Assembly: GCF_036370855.1 (NCBI RefSeq)
Contig: NC_088098.1
Location: 136,916,721 to 136,980,720, forward strand
Length of the DNA stretch: 64,000 nucleotides
Direction of reading: 5' to 3'
Source: Dromaius novaehollandiae
Taxonomy: Eukaryota > Chordata > Aves > Casuariiformes > Dromaiidae
Made by a program: the position numbers and the translations under genes. The notes under the pieces are model-generated. The model made no database searches, was not told where the DNA came from, and saw nothing but the letters and a program-made list of their open reading frames with translations. Each line of letters begins with the position of its first letter. Within the stretch, counting starts at the first letter, position 1. This document shows, one piece after another, positions 25,301-36,980 of the stretch.

Positions 25301-27079
25301 GTTGATTTATTTTGTTTTATATAAAGAATAAAGGCTGAAATGTTTAAGAAATCCTTCAGTAAAATTAAGTGTCTTAACACGTTAAGTTACCTGATATTCA
25401 CTTTTTGTACAATTTTGCCTTAATATTCAGTTAATTAACTGTGTATTTTTGGTATAACTATGGCTATATTTTCTGTGTTTTTTCCTCCTTCTTCAGATTG
25501 ATCTTTTATTCAATCAGCATATTTCTGTGATAGGTGAAAGCTACAGATTGTCCTTGCAAAAAACAGATTATTTTCACAGCTTTTCCACATTGAAGCTTTT
25601 CCACAAACTATATCTGTTAACTGAGTTAAAAATAATGGAAATTTAAGATGAAATATAACTAATGTAAGAAAAAATGAGTGGCTTTCTGATCTGTGTGAGA
25701 AAACTGGCTTTCTTTTTCTTTTTCTTTTTCTTTTTCTTTTTTTCTTTTTCTTTTTCTTTTTCTTTTTCTTTTTCTTTTTCTTTTTCTTTTTCTTTTTCTT
25801 TTTCTTTTTCTTTTTCTTTTTCTTTTTCTTTTTCTTTTTCTTTTTCTTTTTCTTTTTCTTTTTCTTTTTCTTTTTCTTTTTCTTTTTCTTTTTCTTTTTC
25901 TTTTTCTTTTTCTTTTTCTTTTTCTTTTTCTTTTTCTTTTTCTTTTTCTTTTTCATCAAAGGCATCTTCCAAGAAGCTAGTCTGCCAAACCCAGTGAATA
26001 AAACATTTCACAAACTTAGCATTCTCCTTAGTTAGTGTGATTGTTGATCTATCACTCTGTCATGTGCTACACTTGTATTGAGGGGAGTAGCTTCCCTGAT
26101 GGTTACTATAGCCAGCACTATATTTTTCTGGTCTCTTAACAAAAATCGGACATTCATAATTAAGTGCAACATTCCATCGCTGCTGACTATTCAGAAAAGA
26201 CAATTGTGGGCCACCTAATATCCATGCATTGCATTTCTATTGATATTGACAATCTATGAATATAAGTGATATTTTTTTTTCCACCCCTAAATGCAAACCA
26301 CACAACACATCTCCCTTGTACTATCATACATGGCCTTTATGTACAAACACTTGTTTCTATAAGAAACAAGTTATGCTTGTGTAACCCTAACTGTGGGCAT
26401 ATATTTCAGCTCAGAAAATATTTATATTACTGAATCCTGCTTGGGTGTCAGTTCTTTTGATACACTGGCTAGTGGGCACTCCATTAGAAAGCCATTGCTT
26501 GCTCTTTTGTGTACAGTATATATAATAGTTAAAACCATAATCAGCCTAAACTTTTCCCTGTTTGATGTAAAGTAGCTTTATTATATTTTCCACTAGAGAA
26601 TTTTGAAGATACAAGGAAGACTTCAGGTAGCTTTAATAATAATATTCTTATTTTACAGAAATCTGACTGTCTTGTTCCAGTGCCTTCATAGCCTCACTAG
26701 AGTTCTCCGACCAAGCAGTGATATAAAACTTTTGAGATCTGGAAGCAAAGATATACTTACTGACCAGTTAGCACTGGCTTTGGAAAAAGAAGTGCTCATC
26801 TCAAGGAATTGTTTCTCCTCAAAAGAAAACAAGTCTGAAAACAGTTTGACATTGGCCAATGAGACTGGCAAGAAAATTGGTGATGCTCCTGTGGCTTCTT
26901 TCCTGGACAGTGAGGAAGGAGTTCAGCAATTCAGAAAGAAGCTTCAGAATGAACGGGAAGAGAGTGTGCTAAGTATGAATCAAACAATGAATGGTGCCCT
27001 TTACCAGGAAATTGCTTTGAAAATAGCAGAGGCTCAGCTCCATTCTGATATGATTGTGTGGAGACTGAGCAAATCCTAG
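12424..27079 (+). CDS. FANCB: FANCB, Fanconi anaemia complementation group B protein (complete, 8 coding exons)
   Basis: Joined CDS: 12424-13356, 14368-14520, 15034-15126, 19682-19810, 20702-20868, 22984-23438, 24294-24531, 26659-27079. This gives 2589 nt, or 862 residues plus stop, against 859 in human. Known role: with FANCL and FAAP100, FANCB forms the catalytic module of the nuclear Fanconi core complex that monoubiquitinates FANCD2-FANCI during interstrand crosslink repair. Shared blocks with human, from memory, include [82 protein letters not shown] [12 protein letters not shown] and [10 protein letters not shown]. Residues 541-546 (PKKMKL) look like a nuclear localisation signal. The start is the first ATG in frame after TAA 12415-12417; the human N-terminus is a few residues longer. 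All junction phases agree. FANCB is X-linked in mammals; in birds the syntenic block is autosomal. Confidence 0.97.
13357..14367 (+). other. FANCB intron 2
   Basis: AT-rich intron of 1.0 kb. Nothing beyond splice signals was recognised. Confidence 0.9.
14368..14520 (+). CDS. FANCB: FANCB coding exon 2
   Basis: Residues 312-362 ([20 protein letters not shown] onward to EINYA). 153 nt, phase 0 at both ends, acceptor CTACTGTAG, donor GTAAGT. One of the best conserved stretches relative to human ([14 protein letters not shown]). Confidence 0.95.
14521..15033 (+). other. FANCB intron 3
   Basis: AT-rich intron of 0.5 kb; no repeat or exon recognised. Confidence 0.9.
15034..15126 (+). CDS. FANCB: FANCB coding exon 3
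   Basis: Residues 363-393 ([19 protein letters not shown], then [12 protein letters not shown]). 93 nt, phase 0 both ends, acceptor CTTTTTTAG, donor GTTTGT. The human counterpart begins SEPSDCNEDD and ends PPLETGLK, so this acidic linker is weakly conserved but its length and phase fit. Confidence 0.9.
15127..19681 (+). other. FANCB intron 4
   Basis: The largest FANCB intron (4.6 kb). It holds a 16-nt A-run (15889-15904), a short CR1-like piece near 16.3 kb, a small (AT)n at 16924-16938, and an antisense 162-codon open frame (18933-19421) with no recognisable domain. Otherwise it is unique AT-rich sequence. Confidence 0.88.
16297..16345 (+). mobile_element. CR1-like 3'-end scrap
   Basis: The string GACAACCTCTTGAGGTCCCT followed by TCCAAACCTACATTTATAC resembles the sense 3' end of CR1 (GA.CTTGAGGTCCCTTCCAACC..ATTCTATG). 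Only about 50 nt can be matched by eye, so the call is tentative. Confidence 0.5.
19682..19810 (+). CDS. FANCB: FANCB coding exon 4
   Basis: Residues 394-436 ([19 protein letters not shown] and on to PPTAKK). 129 nt, phase 0 both ends, acceptor ATCTTTTACAG, donor GTAAAA. It aligns with human SSFRELRQHLLLKEK. Confidence 0.94.
19811..20701 (+). other. FANCB intron 5
   Basis: 0.9 kb, AT-rich. Near its end are two decoy acceptors (TTCATTTTAG at 20590 and AATGCAG at 20645) before the inferred real one at 20701. Confidence 0.8.
20702..20868 (+). CDS. FANCB: FANCB coding exon 5
   Basis: Residues 437-491 plus two bases ([13 protein letters not shown] to [11 protein letters not shown]). 167 nt, donor GTAAGT in phase 2. 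The acceptor CTATAAG at 20695-20701 has a poor polypyrimidine tract. It is chosen because it restores phase and aligns exactly with human ECLVPLCGEEENS; the AGs at 20590 and 20645 lead to early stops in this frame context. Confidence 0.85.
20869..22983 (+). other. FANCB intron 6
   Basis: 2.1 kb, AT-rich, with a poly-T run and a (GT)n/GC alternating tract near 22.2 kb. No exon was recognised. Confidence 0.88.
22224..22259 (+). repeat. (GT)n microsatellite with CG steps
   Basis: Alternating purine-pyrimidine tract (GTGCACGTGTGTG..GTGCGTGCACGCGTGTG) directly after a T-run. The alternating pattern, with GCACGC segments, is of Z-DNA-forming type. Confidence 0.85.
22984..23438 (+). CDS. FANCB: FANCB coding exon 6
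   Basis: Residues 492-643 plus one base. 455 nt, acceptor TTTTTACAG, donor GTAAAT. Contains [14 protein letters not shown] (human LSLNDVTLSLLMDQ), the PKKMKL basic motif at 541-546 and [20 protein letters not shown]. Confidence 0.95.
23439..24293 (+). other. FANCB intron 7
   Basis: 0.9 kb, AT-rich; nothing recognised apart from splice sites. Confidence 0.9.
24294..24531 (+). CDS. FANCB: FANCB coding exon 7
   Basis: Residues 644-722 ([20 protein letters not shown] to [12 protein letters not shown]). 238 nt, acceptor TTTCTTGCAG, donor GTAGAA, phase 1 in and phase 2 out. It aligns with human MEDLFALLAAFHKSCFQI and TPFEGILIIYSR. Confidence 0.95.
25709..25954 (+). repeat. (CTTTTT)n hexanucleotide satellite, about 40 copies
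   Basis: About 246 nt composed almost wholly of C followed by five T, strictly homopyrimidine on the FANCB sense strand. One extra-length T-run near 25737-25743 shifts the register after about five units; the remaining units are essentially perfect. The open frames over it (alternating Phe-Ser on plus, Lys/Glu on minus) are artefacts of the repeat. Confidence 0.97.
26350..26370. repeat. Short perfect palindrome
   Basis: CTTGTTTCT, spacer ATA, then AGAAACAAG: nine-base arms without mismatch, in the last FANCB intron. A hairpin is possible; function unknown. Confidence 0.8.
26659..27079 (+). CDS. FANCB: FANCB coding exon 8 (terminal)
   Basis: Residues 723-862 and stop TAG at 27077-27079. The acceptor is ATTTTACAG. 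It encodes [18 protein letters not shown] and a C-terminal [19 protein letters not shown], close to human GALYREITLKVAEVQLKSD. The C-terminal stretch is predicted helical. Confidence 0.96.
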
Positions 27080-27105
27080 AGACTATTGTCTCAAAATTTA
27101 TTTTG

Positions 27106-27122
27106 AATAAAGTTTTAATAAA
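27106..27122 (+). terminator. FANCB polyadenylation signals
   Basis: Two AATAAA hexamers, at 27106-27111 and 27117-27122, lie 27 and 38 nt after the stop codon. This implies an unusually short 3' UTR of roughly 60 nt if the first site is used. T-rich sequence follows. Confidence 0.85.
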
Positions 27123-30100
27123 ATTATACTATTAAATACTATTTATATTTTCATAGGTACTTGTTCATATAACTTTTTATTCTATAACTCAGGTATTTCT
27201 AAATATTGGTATTTTGGCAGATGACTTGTAGCTAGTTTAACAAGAAATTAATATTAAAAATAGCTGGTTCATTATATCGTTATAGATCTCTAAAATATTA
27301 TTTCTTTAAGGTATTTTCTAATAAATTTCATCTGAAGTCATAGTTCTTGAACTGTAAATGAATTATATTTGAAAAAATTGAGGCATGTACTGCCTAAAAT
27401 AGTGCTATTAAACTTGTAAGATGACTGTTCACACAGACAATAAGCTTTTTTAGAAATCTTAAGACAAAGTTATAAAAAGAATTTAAGTTAAGCACCCAAT
27501 TTGAATTCATAATTGGAGTAGGGGATTCAAGAAATTCATGGAAGAGGCAGGCAGTCGTCTTGCTATTTCAAGTCTTTGAAATAACCTAGATTTAGTAGTA
27601 CCACCTGAGGGGGAGAAAATCTGATTGGACCTGCAACCCTATTTTCTCTAGCCCACCGTCAGATCTGAGGCATTTTGGAATATCTATTGAGACTGGAGAA
27701 ACTAGATTAGGCCTTTTGGAAGAGGTCAAGGAACTCCTGAATGTTCACTGTCATAAAATTCCATCAAATGTGAGATCTATCCCCACCCATAATCCTATGG
27801 TGGGGCTAATCCAATTGGTAAGTCCTGGAGGTGACTCCCCTTCCCTGGACTTTAACCTACCCTCAGTGCCAGAAGACTTTCTTGTTCACTCCCTGAGTCT
27901 TAAATGATTATCTACTGATACAAGCTGTTCAGTAGTTTTGACCTGTCTCAAGTATCTTAAATAATGGATGACTCTGTGCCTGTTCTTCCTGTCATCTCTG
28001 GTTTAAAGAAGATACCACCTGTGTGTCTGGGAAGAGAACTGCCCATGATCTTGCAGCTACTACTTCTTGACATAGTTGCTGTTTTGATCAATTTTTTCCA
28101 TCATAGTTTTACGTTGTTAGTGTCATAAGTGGCAGAATTTATTTTGCTTCCTTTGTCTCTACTTTATGTAAGTAACAAATTCCAAGTGTTTGTCACCTTT
28201 TTTCTAAAGGTGTCGGAATTTTCCTTTTTAGTTTTCCTGTAAACAAAGCTTTAATAGTTAACATGCACTCTAATAAGAGTTTGGAAGGAAGAATATAAGC
28301 TATTGACTGATTTAAAAGAAGACTGACCTTTTAAAATGATTCTATATATGCGTTTATTTAACAGGAAGTTTGAATGTTGTATAGATGCCCTCCAGAAGCA
28401 AGAGAGAGTCTACTGGCAAATTCTTTTCAAGTAGTGATGTTTTTTAGTCCAAAGTGTCTTCTCATTTTTGGCAATAGGAGTAAAGGAGTGCATATCTAAA
28501 GAAAAAGCACTAGCTAGAAAAACAGTACATGAGAAAACATTTCCTGTTTTTTATAATTTCAACACCATTTATTGATGTAATTTCACTTCTGAGATATTCA
28601 GAAGCATTTAGTGTCTCCCTTTTAGGACATATAGAAGGGAAGTTTGCATGAAAATGTCAAAAAATGACTTAAGAAATGGTCACAGGCATGTGAAAATTTT
28701 GATATTCACTGGATGCAAGAGAATCACAAAAAATACCTTTGTTTTTTAAGCTGTAGTTCTGCTCGGCCCAGAGTCAAAGCTAGAGTTTATTGTAAGGGCT
28801 TGGCAATTAATTGTCACTGAAATTTCCGGGGAAAAGTACCTTGTTAATAAATGCTTTCAAATGAAGGGAAGAACTTCAAAATGTAATCCTGTAGCTTGCA
28901 TTTAAGGGCTCTACCTTGGTAAGCCAGATGAGTAGAAACTTTCAGAGCAACGAAACTGCTATTCAGCTCAAGACACTTGAAGGAGTTTACGCAAAGCAGC
29001 GTAAACAGTCCAGCAATTCATTTTTATTAGCACTTGTTTAACAACCTGGTATAATGTAGTAATTAACCTTAGTATGTGCATCTGTCTCTAAAGAGAAACT
29101 TCTACTTGTATTCTCATCCCTTTATTAAACTAGTAGAGAGGAGTGAATGAAGAAAAGCTACTAAAGAAAAGAGTTGCCCATTTCTACTTTCTTGGAGTTC
29201 TGACTTCACTTATTTAGAAGCAGCAAACAGAAATCATGGAAGTGTGGAAGGGAGAAGGAGTCACATAATTATTAGAGTAGAATAATAACCCATTCAATAA
29301 CATGTTGCTATTAAAGAGTTTTTCCAGAGGTGTGAATGCTTACTTTGCAGATCTTCATCAGATGAGATCATTATAAGCTTTCCTAATGCCCTGAAGGACT
29401 CCTGTGAATAATTTTCAAAGTGACCAGTAATGCATGATGACATGGCACAAGTTTCGCTGATAGTGGTGCAAGTGGTATATATGCTGCATATGCATAGGAG
29501 ATATTTTTACAGCACTAAGAATATCCGTTCATGTGCCAAAATCTAAATTGACTGCTAGAAATACTGGGGGGGGGGGGAGGGGGATCTGCTTGTGTGCTCC
29601 TTTGGGCCTGGGATCATGGAAAAAGGGGACTAGTTTGAACACAAGTATTTCAGGCTCTGCAGGATCTCTTCTTCATACTGTCTGCTGTGGAAATTTGTTT
29701 AGAGGTATATGCTTTCCTTCACTTACTTTTCAGAGGTAAAAGCAACTAAAGAAGTTAACTTTCAGTTTATTTAGGCTATCGTGACGATTAATCTTGGCAC
29801 ATGCTGGTGTTCAAATGGAGAGTCCAAATTGCATTGACTAAGAAAACTACTTAAGTTGGTTCAATATGTTTCTATCATGAACAGCTGGAGCCGCATTTTC
29901 TAAATTTCCATATTGTGAGCTCTGCAAGTGCTTTTTGAGCAAGTCATTTGAGAAATGAAGTCAATTAATGGCAACAGCAATCCTAGTTCCTGGGGAATGA
30001 CGTTGCCTGGAAATACCTGATAAAATCATTGAATGCTTGATTGTTGTAGATTCCCTTTTCCCTGATAGCGGATTGAATCCAGGGAGATATGATAACAACC

Positions 30101-33085
30101 AACAGAACACTTTGTTAATAAAGCTGTTAACTGATAGCAGATAACTATTCACGCAACATATTCCTTCACACACTTGCTTATAACTATCTGGTTGAAGCAA
30201 CAGCTGGGAAATCCATCCCAACCCCTGGGACCTCTGGCTTCCAGGTAGGTGGTCAGAACGTCCCTCAGAGGACCCTTTTCTTTCTCAGGTGTGTGTATAT
30301 AATCCTGTAGTCTTTGCATGTAGCATTCACTGCCTGGTAGGAGTTCTACAACCCACTGTTAACACTTGTGTGTGCTAGTGGCTTTGTGTACAGTCAGCAG
30401 GCTCTTGGTGTCCCGAATTTATCTGTTCTTGTGGATTTAGCTGGACCATATCAGTTTCACATGCTGCTTCTCAGCATGTTATTTTCCTTTCTTCAGCCTG
30501 CTGTTTTCTGGTAACTTTGTCCATTTGCACCTCTAGAACCCATTCACACAGGACAGGCTTTCTGACATGTAAACTTTTTAGAAGGTAGTAAAATTATGCC
30601 CAGAGCCAACTTGTTTTAACCTTAAAAAGAGCGCATCCTAGTGCGAGTTTAAATACAGTTTTGATTGCTGAAAACCAGCAGGCATTAGAAATGGTTCTAC
30701 ATCTCTGCCCAGGGCAGTGATCAGCATGCGGACAATGTACCTTGCAACAGCTTTATTGCCAACCATTTGGGAAGACTTTGGATGCAGAAGGGAAGCCTGG
30801 TATAGGAAATACAAGTTGTCATGCCTAAATGTTCTTGTTTGTCTATCAAAGCACTTCTAAAGCCAAGATGATTTAAAGCATAAGAAGAATCAGGAAAAAC
30901 CTGACTGCTCTAGAGTATTTTTTGTTGGATAGTAATATTTCCTTTTTATATAACTTATTTTCTTTTATAATCAACCAACAGGCTGATAATCAACCAGCTG
31001 GATTGTTTATGGTAGCAAGAGTTAAGCCTCCTCTCTCAGCTACTAATTTGTTTCTCCACAGCTTGTGACAATTTGGGAACCATGACTGTCTCATGACTGT
31101 TCTTTTTTGAATCGTGCTGACTGTGCTAAGGAGACAAAATAATAATGCTAGTATATTTATCCATGAACAAGTTACTCATTACAGACTATTAAAAAAGATG
31201 ATAGGGACAGCAAAAGTCGTATCCATATAATGGGAGTTTTCTTCTCCTTACCTCCCTACTCTTCTTGAAGTTTAAAGGAGTGGAAGCTAAGTGTTGGTGC
31301 AAGGATTTAAAAGCTTGAATAGAGTTAATGGCAAGATAGGGTTTTTCATTTGTTTTTATTTGTTTGTTTTTGGTTTGGTTTGGTTTTGGCTTCTTTTCTC
31401 TGCATTCTAGACATGCCACTGGGTAGGAACAAAGTGATGACCTTGATTCAGTACAGGAGTTTCAAGGCAAAAGAAAAGCCTTACCAAATGCTCCCGGGGA
31501 GAGGAAAAGGAGTAGGAGGTTTAGTACTCCTGTTTAGCTATACTAATGATTGCTTTAACAAGGCTTTGGTCTTTTCTGGGACCTCAGGTTTCTGGTATGT
31601 GACAACCTTACTGCTTTTATGTATTGAGAAATTCATAATTCATAGGTACAAGACAGCAGCTGCATGTTTATAAAGCATTTAGAACAAGAACTGCTTCAGT
31701 GGCAGGTTTGTGTTCATCCAGTCCCTGCTTCAGATCCTACATTCACAAAACCCTGTTGCTTAACTGTGGTATTTAGGTCAGATCCACAGTTTGTTAAAGC
31801 AGTCTCAGGTTAACTAATCCTCCTCCTCATTGTCTAAATGGAAAGGTGGTGAATCATCTGCCCAGCTGCAATCCTTGCCTATGCAGAGAGACTATAAAGA
31901 CAACTGCTTTGTAATAAGTTCTTCAAAACACGCTGTGACTGCTATCTCTGTACCCGCCCCCCCCCCTTTCCTCTCCTCAGAGTCCCAGTTACGATTTTGA
32001 ACTTAACATATGAAGTCTTCTTTTTATAATCCTGCCTGTGAGGGCTTCTCAGGCATGAGGGGAAAACAGAAGTTGCAAAAACTTCCCAAACCCCCATGGC
32101 GAGTGGGACTCTACTGTTTCTACACAGTCTGTACTGTTCCTCACAGCACAGACTATACCAACAGTACATTTTGAGAGCCTTCATGCTTCCTTCCCTCTCC
32201 CAAATAATCAAGTACTTCAGACCAGAAAGTCATTCATTTTTATAATGCAAAATTAACTTTGCCTCATTTTGTCATGTATGAAGCAGGTATATTTTCCCTC
32301 TCCAAAGGACATAACTCTGTTAAATTAGATAACCTGCAGATAAAAGACATGTCCCTGATGCAAAACACATCTTGATAAAGTTTTCAAGGGCCTGGAACAC
32401 TCAAATAAGCAATTGTGAAATGTAGAAAAAACATTTACTTTCCCTCCTCCCACCCGTCACCTTCCATCCTGCTCCCAGCTGAGTACCTTCTCACTGATTA
32501 AGATGATAAATGTTGGATGTTTTTTAAGACTTCAGTGATTAAGGCTCATTCTTAATTTAACTCTATTTACCTCAGTTGGTGGTGGGGTTTAATACTATCT
32601 ATAACCATTTTAAGTGTGCTTTCATTTTGTTTCTTCTCTACCTCATTTTTGAAAACTCAGCAATTAGAAGTGTTGGTATACTACTTTGATTGTTTTTGTC
32701 TACATTCAGTTATGAATTCTTAATGTGTTATCTTTGTGGAAATTCAGAGCGGAGTGAATTTCTTTTTTCTGGCAGAATTTTTCTCCTTTCTTTTTCTGAA
32801 GAATATGACATTTCTTAATGGTCAAATTGTCCAGATGTGTCCAAATGCAGATAACTTCTACTATATTCTTTTCTCATCTAAAATCAGCTGACCAAGATAA
32901 AGTTACATCAGAGAAAATCACATAAAATTGTAGGTATGCATATTTTTCAATGCAACTGGAAGAAGAAATAAGAGACTGAGACCAGTTCAATACTGTTTCA
33001 CTCTTTGCCCAATTTTTGAAAAGAGGCATAGTCTAAAACAATTGCTGAAAGCAGCTGTTGGATTGGAAGAACCCATGAACTTTGT
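27123..33085. other. Intergenic, no gene recognised
   Basis: AT-rich unique-looking sequence beyond the FANCB poly(A) signals. A slightly GC-richer patch at 27.54-27.91 kb has a 63-codon open frame without recognisable features. A G-run sits near 29.57 kb. No exon, tRNA or clear transposon was recognised on either strand. Confidence 0.7.
29566..29583 (+). repeat. G-tract (G12-A-G5)
   Basis: Twelve consecutive G, one A and five G. It could fold as a G-quadruplex; it may also simply be a slippage tract. Confidence 0.85.
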
Positions 33086-33167
33086 TAGAATATTCAACAT
33101 GGGTACAAATTCATATTTGTAATCACATTCATTAGCTTATGAATTTGTACCCATGCTGAATATTCTA
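33086..33167. repeat. 30-bp near-perfect inverted repeat (hairpin)
   Basis: The left arm 33086-33115 and right arm 33138-33167 are reverse complements over 30 bases with a single mismatch (A in the left arm, facing C in the right). A 22-nt spacer separates them. The arms contain TAGAATATTCAACATGGGTA on the left and its complement on the right. The total size of about 82 nt resembles a pre-miRNA or a small palindromic element. Flanks are ordinary AT-rich sequence. Confidence 0.9.
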
Positions 33168-36100
33168 TGTTATGATAATGTTGGATGCAAGAATGTTGTC
33201 TTTCTCTGTCCCATCCAAAACCTGCTCTTATATTACTGACAGGATGATGAATACAAAAATGATCCTATGAATAGCAATTATGGCCTCCTCAGCAGGTGTC
33301 TTGTAAAAGGAACAGCAAAGATTCTAGTGGGGGTAATCGTTAGCCTTCTCATGCTGATGGGACTTTTCTCCCTGGTAATGTCTTGCCTAACTTTCTCAAA
33401 GTACATATTTACCCCAACAGGGTATTTCAGTTCTGATTGTTTAGCAAAAATGCATAAGAATTTGCAGTTTCAGTTTACTGCATATGGTTTCGACAGTCAT
33501 GTGCATTGCAGCATAATCTTTCACTTGCCTAGAGTGCCTGTGCAAACGCAGAAATGAAACCATTATATTCCTGAGGTAGTATCTTACCACTGCTAAACTA
33601 AGTGAACTATTTCAGTGCCAGCTACCATACTAGTACGAAACAATATTCTCAATAAATGCACGATATTATTTAGATAGGGGTCAGCATTTTATAATTTTAT
33701 GGAAAGAATATATCAGTATCATTTTTTTCAAATAATTTTTTTTTAGTTGTGTGCTGAGTGCATATATAACTTACTGTGAATGACTGTATTTCATCCAGAG
33801 TGTGGAAAAATATGATTCTTTGTTGTTAAGATGTTTTACCTTTGAAAAAAATTGCTAATTTAAGAACTTTTTCCTTTCTTTAGGATTGTACAATAAAGTA
33901 GAATTGGCAGAAATAATCAAAAAAGAGGAATAAATGATCCATGTTTATTGCATTTTCCCAATACTTGAATATTTTGTCTGCTGAAGTTATAACTAGATAA
34001 TCCACTAAACTATCGTAAATCTATATAATCTTCTCATCTTCTCTGAAAAAAAAAAAAAAAGACTGGAAATGCTTGGGAATGCTTGGAATAAATCCCCACT
34101 CTATTTTTCCACTGACAGATATGAATTTGCACAAACTAGAGTATTTTCTGGATAAATTGACATATTGTAGAAAAAAAAAAGGATGGGAGAAAAAGAGTTC
34201 TGTCATTTTGAAACGGGATCCTTCTATAACTATTCTTTTTTAAACACTTGGAATGGATTGGATTCTTCAAAAATCTACATTAACCATCTCTATATTAGTA
34301 GCATGTCTGAACAGTAGCACCTTTACAATATCACTGGTCCAGAATTTGAATGTTTTAGTTGACTGAGGATAGCCTGAGGTTATTGTAATGATTGTTTTAA
34401 CACTATTTGAAATGCATTTTCTTCAAGTTATTGGAATTTGTAGCATATTTGGCATATTTGATTTACATATACATGGAAACCTATCCAGATGATACAACCA
34501 GTCTGGGGGACGGGTCAGTTCTAAGCCATATGTGGTTCATGGGCACTTTTCTTGCCTGGTGCTGTTTCTAATACCCTCTTACACTGCTTGTTAAACCCAC
34601 CCCACTTACCTTCCAGGCTAGCATTTCAGCTGCAGAGTTTAGTTTTTGTTATATGCTTGAGAATAAGAATCCTCACTTTTTAAAATCATAAAACCTTTGA
34701 AGTGTCAGCATTTTCTTCTCATATGGCTGGGAGGTAGCAATTAGTCTGTCTAGAGTTATGACTATCCTTTCCATCTGAATGTCAATTTTTAAACCTCTTG
34801 GGATCCAATGTAAACTCTGCTTCTATTCCCTGCTCCCTTTTCCCCATTCTAAACTCCTCCTTAGACCTCGTACAGTCTTTGGGTTAAATCCTGGCCTCAT
34901 CTGGGAGAACTATCTAAAAGCTTCCAAGGTCTGCATCCCTAAACATCCATGCTATCATTTAGAACTTCATTTTGACCTCAGCTCAGAGCTCACTGCTGGA
35001 GCATGGGTGTGAGTGGATTTAGCAGATCCTGATTTATAATTACATATCCTACCCCTTTGCCTAGGCTTTTGTCAGTGTTAGTGTCATTTTTGAATATTTG
35101 CAACTCGACTCAACCTAAGATAAAGGCAGAGAACTAAGAAATACTGAACACAAAAAGAAGTTTAATGTTGCATTTATTTTGTAATTATCCACAGTTTATT
35201 TCTGCATCTCTGTTCTTACTTATTTCCTTTTATTTACACTGGCAACAGATGTGATGCCTCAAATTTATTTGCAATTGTTTATAATAAACTAGCCCAATAA
35301 TATGCCCATATTCAAGAATGTAACAATTTTAGCTTGTTGCAATAATTAACAGTGATGTTCTAGAGTGCAAATCTTCATGTCAAACTGCACATTTTGTTGT
35401 TTGAATGCTAGGATACATGTGCTTTGAATACCAAAGGTGTGTTGTAAAAGGAAATTGGACATCAGCAGTGAGCTATGAGAAATCATTCTTCAAGTTACAT
35501 ATCATTTCAGGGCAGAGGAACATCATTCCTCTTTCAAGCTGTGATAGAAGTACTATTTTTTTTTCCTTTTTGGTTCAAAATTTTTTAATGATACTGTAAA
35601 GAAGGGAAAAATACACACTTAGGAGTACACATTTCAGACTTCCAAAATAACATCTTAGATATAACAATAAGCATCTCAAAAGCTATTTAGTCAAGTATTG
35701 ATAAGGACTACTTATCTCCAGATGAAATTATCAAATTGTTTTGAATGTGTCAATCAAAGCACAAGGAATTTTATGGCTATTACCCACCTACTCAAAAATC
35801 CTACAGCTACCCTGTGACAGGTACTATTAAATGAAAAGTGATATTAGAACCATTTAATCTAGTTAAGCTGTTTGTCTTTCCAGTTTGAAATGAAGAACAA
35901 CACTGGCATTAGGCCACCAATGAGTTAGGTGTAAGGTAGCCTGAGGTGATCTTGATCACCTACAGACCAAAATTTGGGAGTTAGCTTGCTTTCTTTAAGA
36001 TATTCTTCCATATACCTCTGTGGTCTTGCCTAAGAGTTCAGGTAAAAACATTAGTAAAGAGCCTTTTAATTCATCCTAAGAAGCTTCTACAAGATAATTG

Positions 36101-36980
36101 CTAATAAAATGCTTCGAAGACATCAGTGCTAATCAACATTGCTGCCTTATTTCACTTCCCCCCAAAAAGTGTATAAATTCCTCAAATGCTTCTTATACAT
36201 TTAAACAGGCTTCTCCTTTTTGCTAATCAGTTTACAAGTCTTTTCTTTATTGCAGGTAATGTGCATTGATTTACCTCACCTAAGTGATGGAATCTCTTAC
36301 CCATCTGCTCAGATTCAGGGTAAATCTTAACCTCACTGGGCTATGCTGGGCTTCTCTATTTGTAATCTCCAAAACCATTTACAAATTTGTATTTTCCACA
36401 AGTGTTAAAAAACAGACATAAATCTACCATTCTGTTTTCTTGAAAACAAGAATTTGTCACTATAAAAAGAATATAGAAGCTTTTTGATACCTGAAAAAAA
36501 GAATTTTTTCAAAAGGAAAAAAAAGTCTGATTTCAGTATATTATTGTCCCTTCAAATATTCTTATAAGAAATAAAGTTATGTTTAAATCTTCCTGCCATA
36601 TTTATGTGAATTTAGTTTACAGCCTATCTCCTGATTAGTAATCAAGGATAGAGTAAAAAGCAGTTCACTGAAAGTGTATGTGTCTGCAGTTGGCCTTTGT
36701 TGATTCCTAAAATAACAGATGGTGCTGTGAATGAGATTGCGTGAGTCTATGTACAATGGATGTCTTATGTAAAAGTAGATCGAGAGTTTTTAAGCTGATG
36801 CTTTCTGACCGTCTTTACCAGTAGGTCAAACAGTAAGTCTCCCATTAGCAAGAAAACACTTGTGTGCAGAAGAAATTTCCAGTAAATGTACTGCTCCCCA
36901 CCATACAAACATGACTGTACTGTACTCTTACTATGAAGTATACACCGTAGTATAAAGAGGGTAGTAAGGGCTGGGAGTGA
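33168..36980. other. Intergenic, no gene recognised
   Basis: AT-rich sequence with short A- and T-runs. No coding exon or recognisable repeat family was seen. Confidence 0.7.

Larger units (their letters stand above)
24532..26658 (+). other. FANCB intron 8
   Basis: 2.1-kb final intron, dominated by the long (CTTTTT)n tract, plus a perfect short palindrome at 26350-26370. No exon was recognised. Confidence 0.9.

Noticed and set aside
25510..26011. Open frames of poly-Lys, Lys/Glu and Phe/Ser repeats
   Set aside because: They are direct translations of the (CTTTTT)n repeat and have no coding character.
27716..27907. 63-codon frame downstream of FANCB as an extra exon
   Set aside because: FANCB already ends with a conserved C-terminus, stop and poly(A) signals upstream; no family resemblance.
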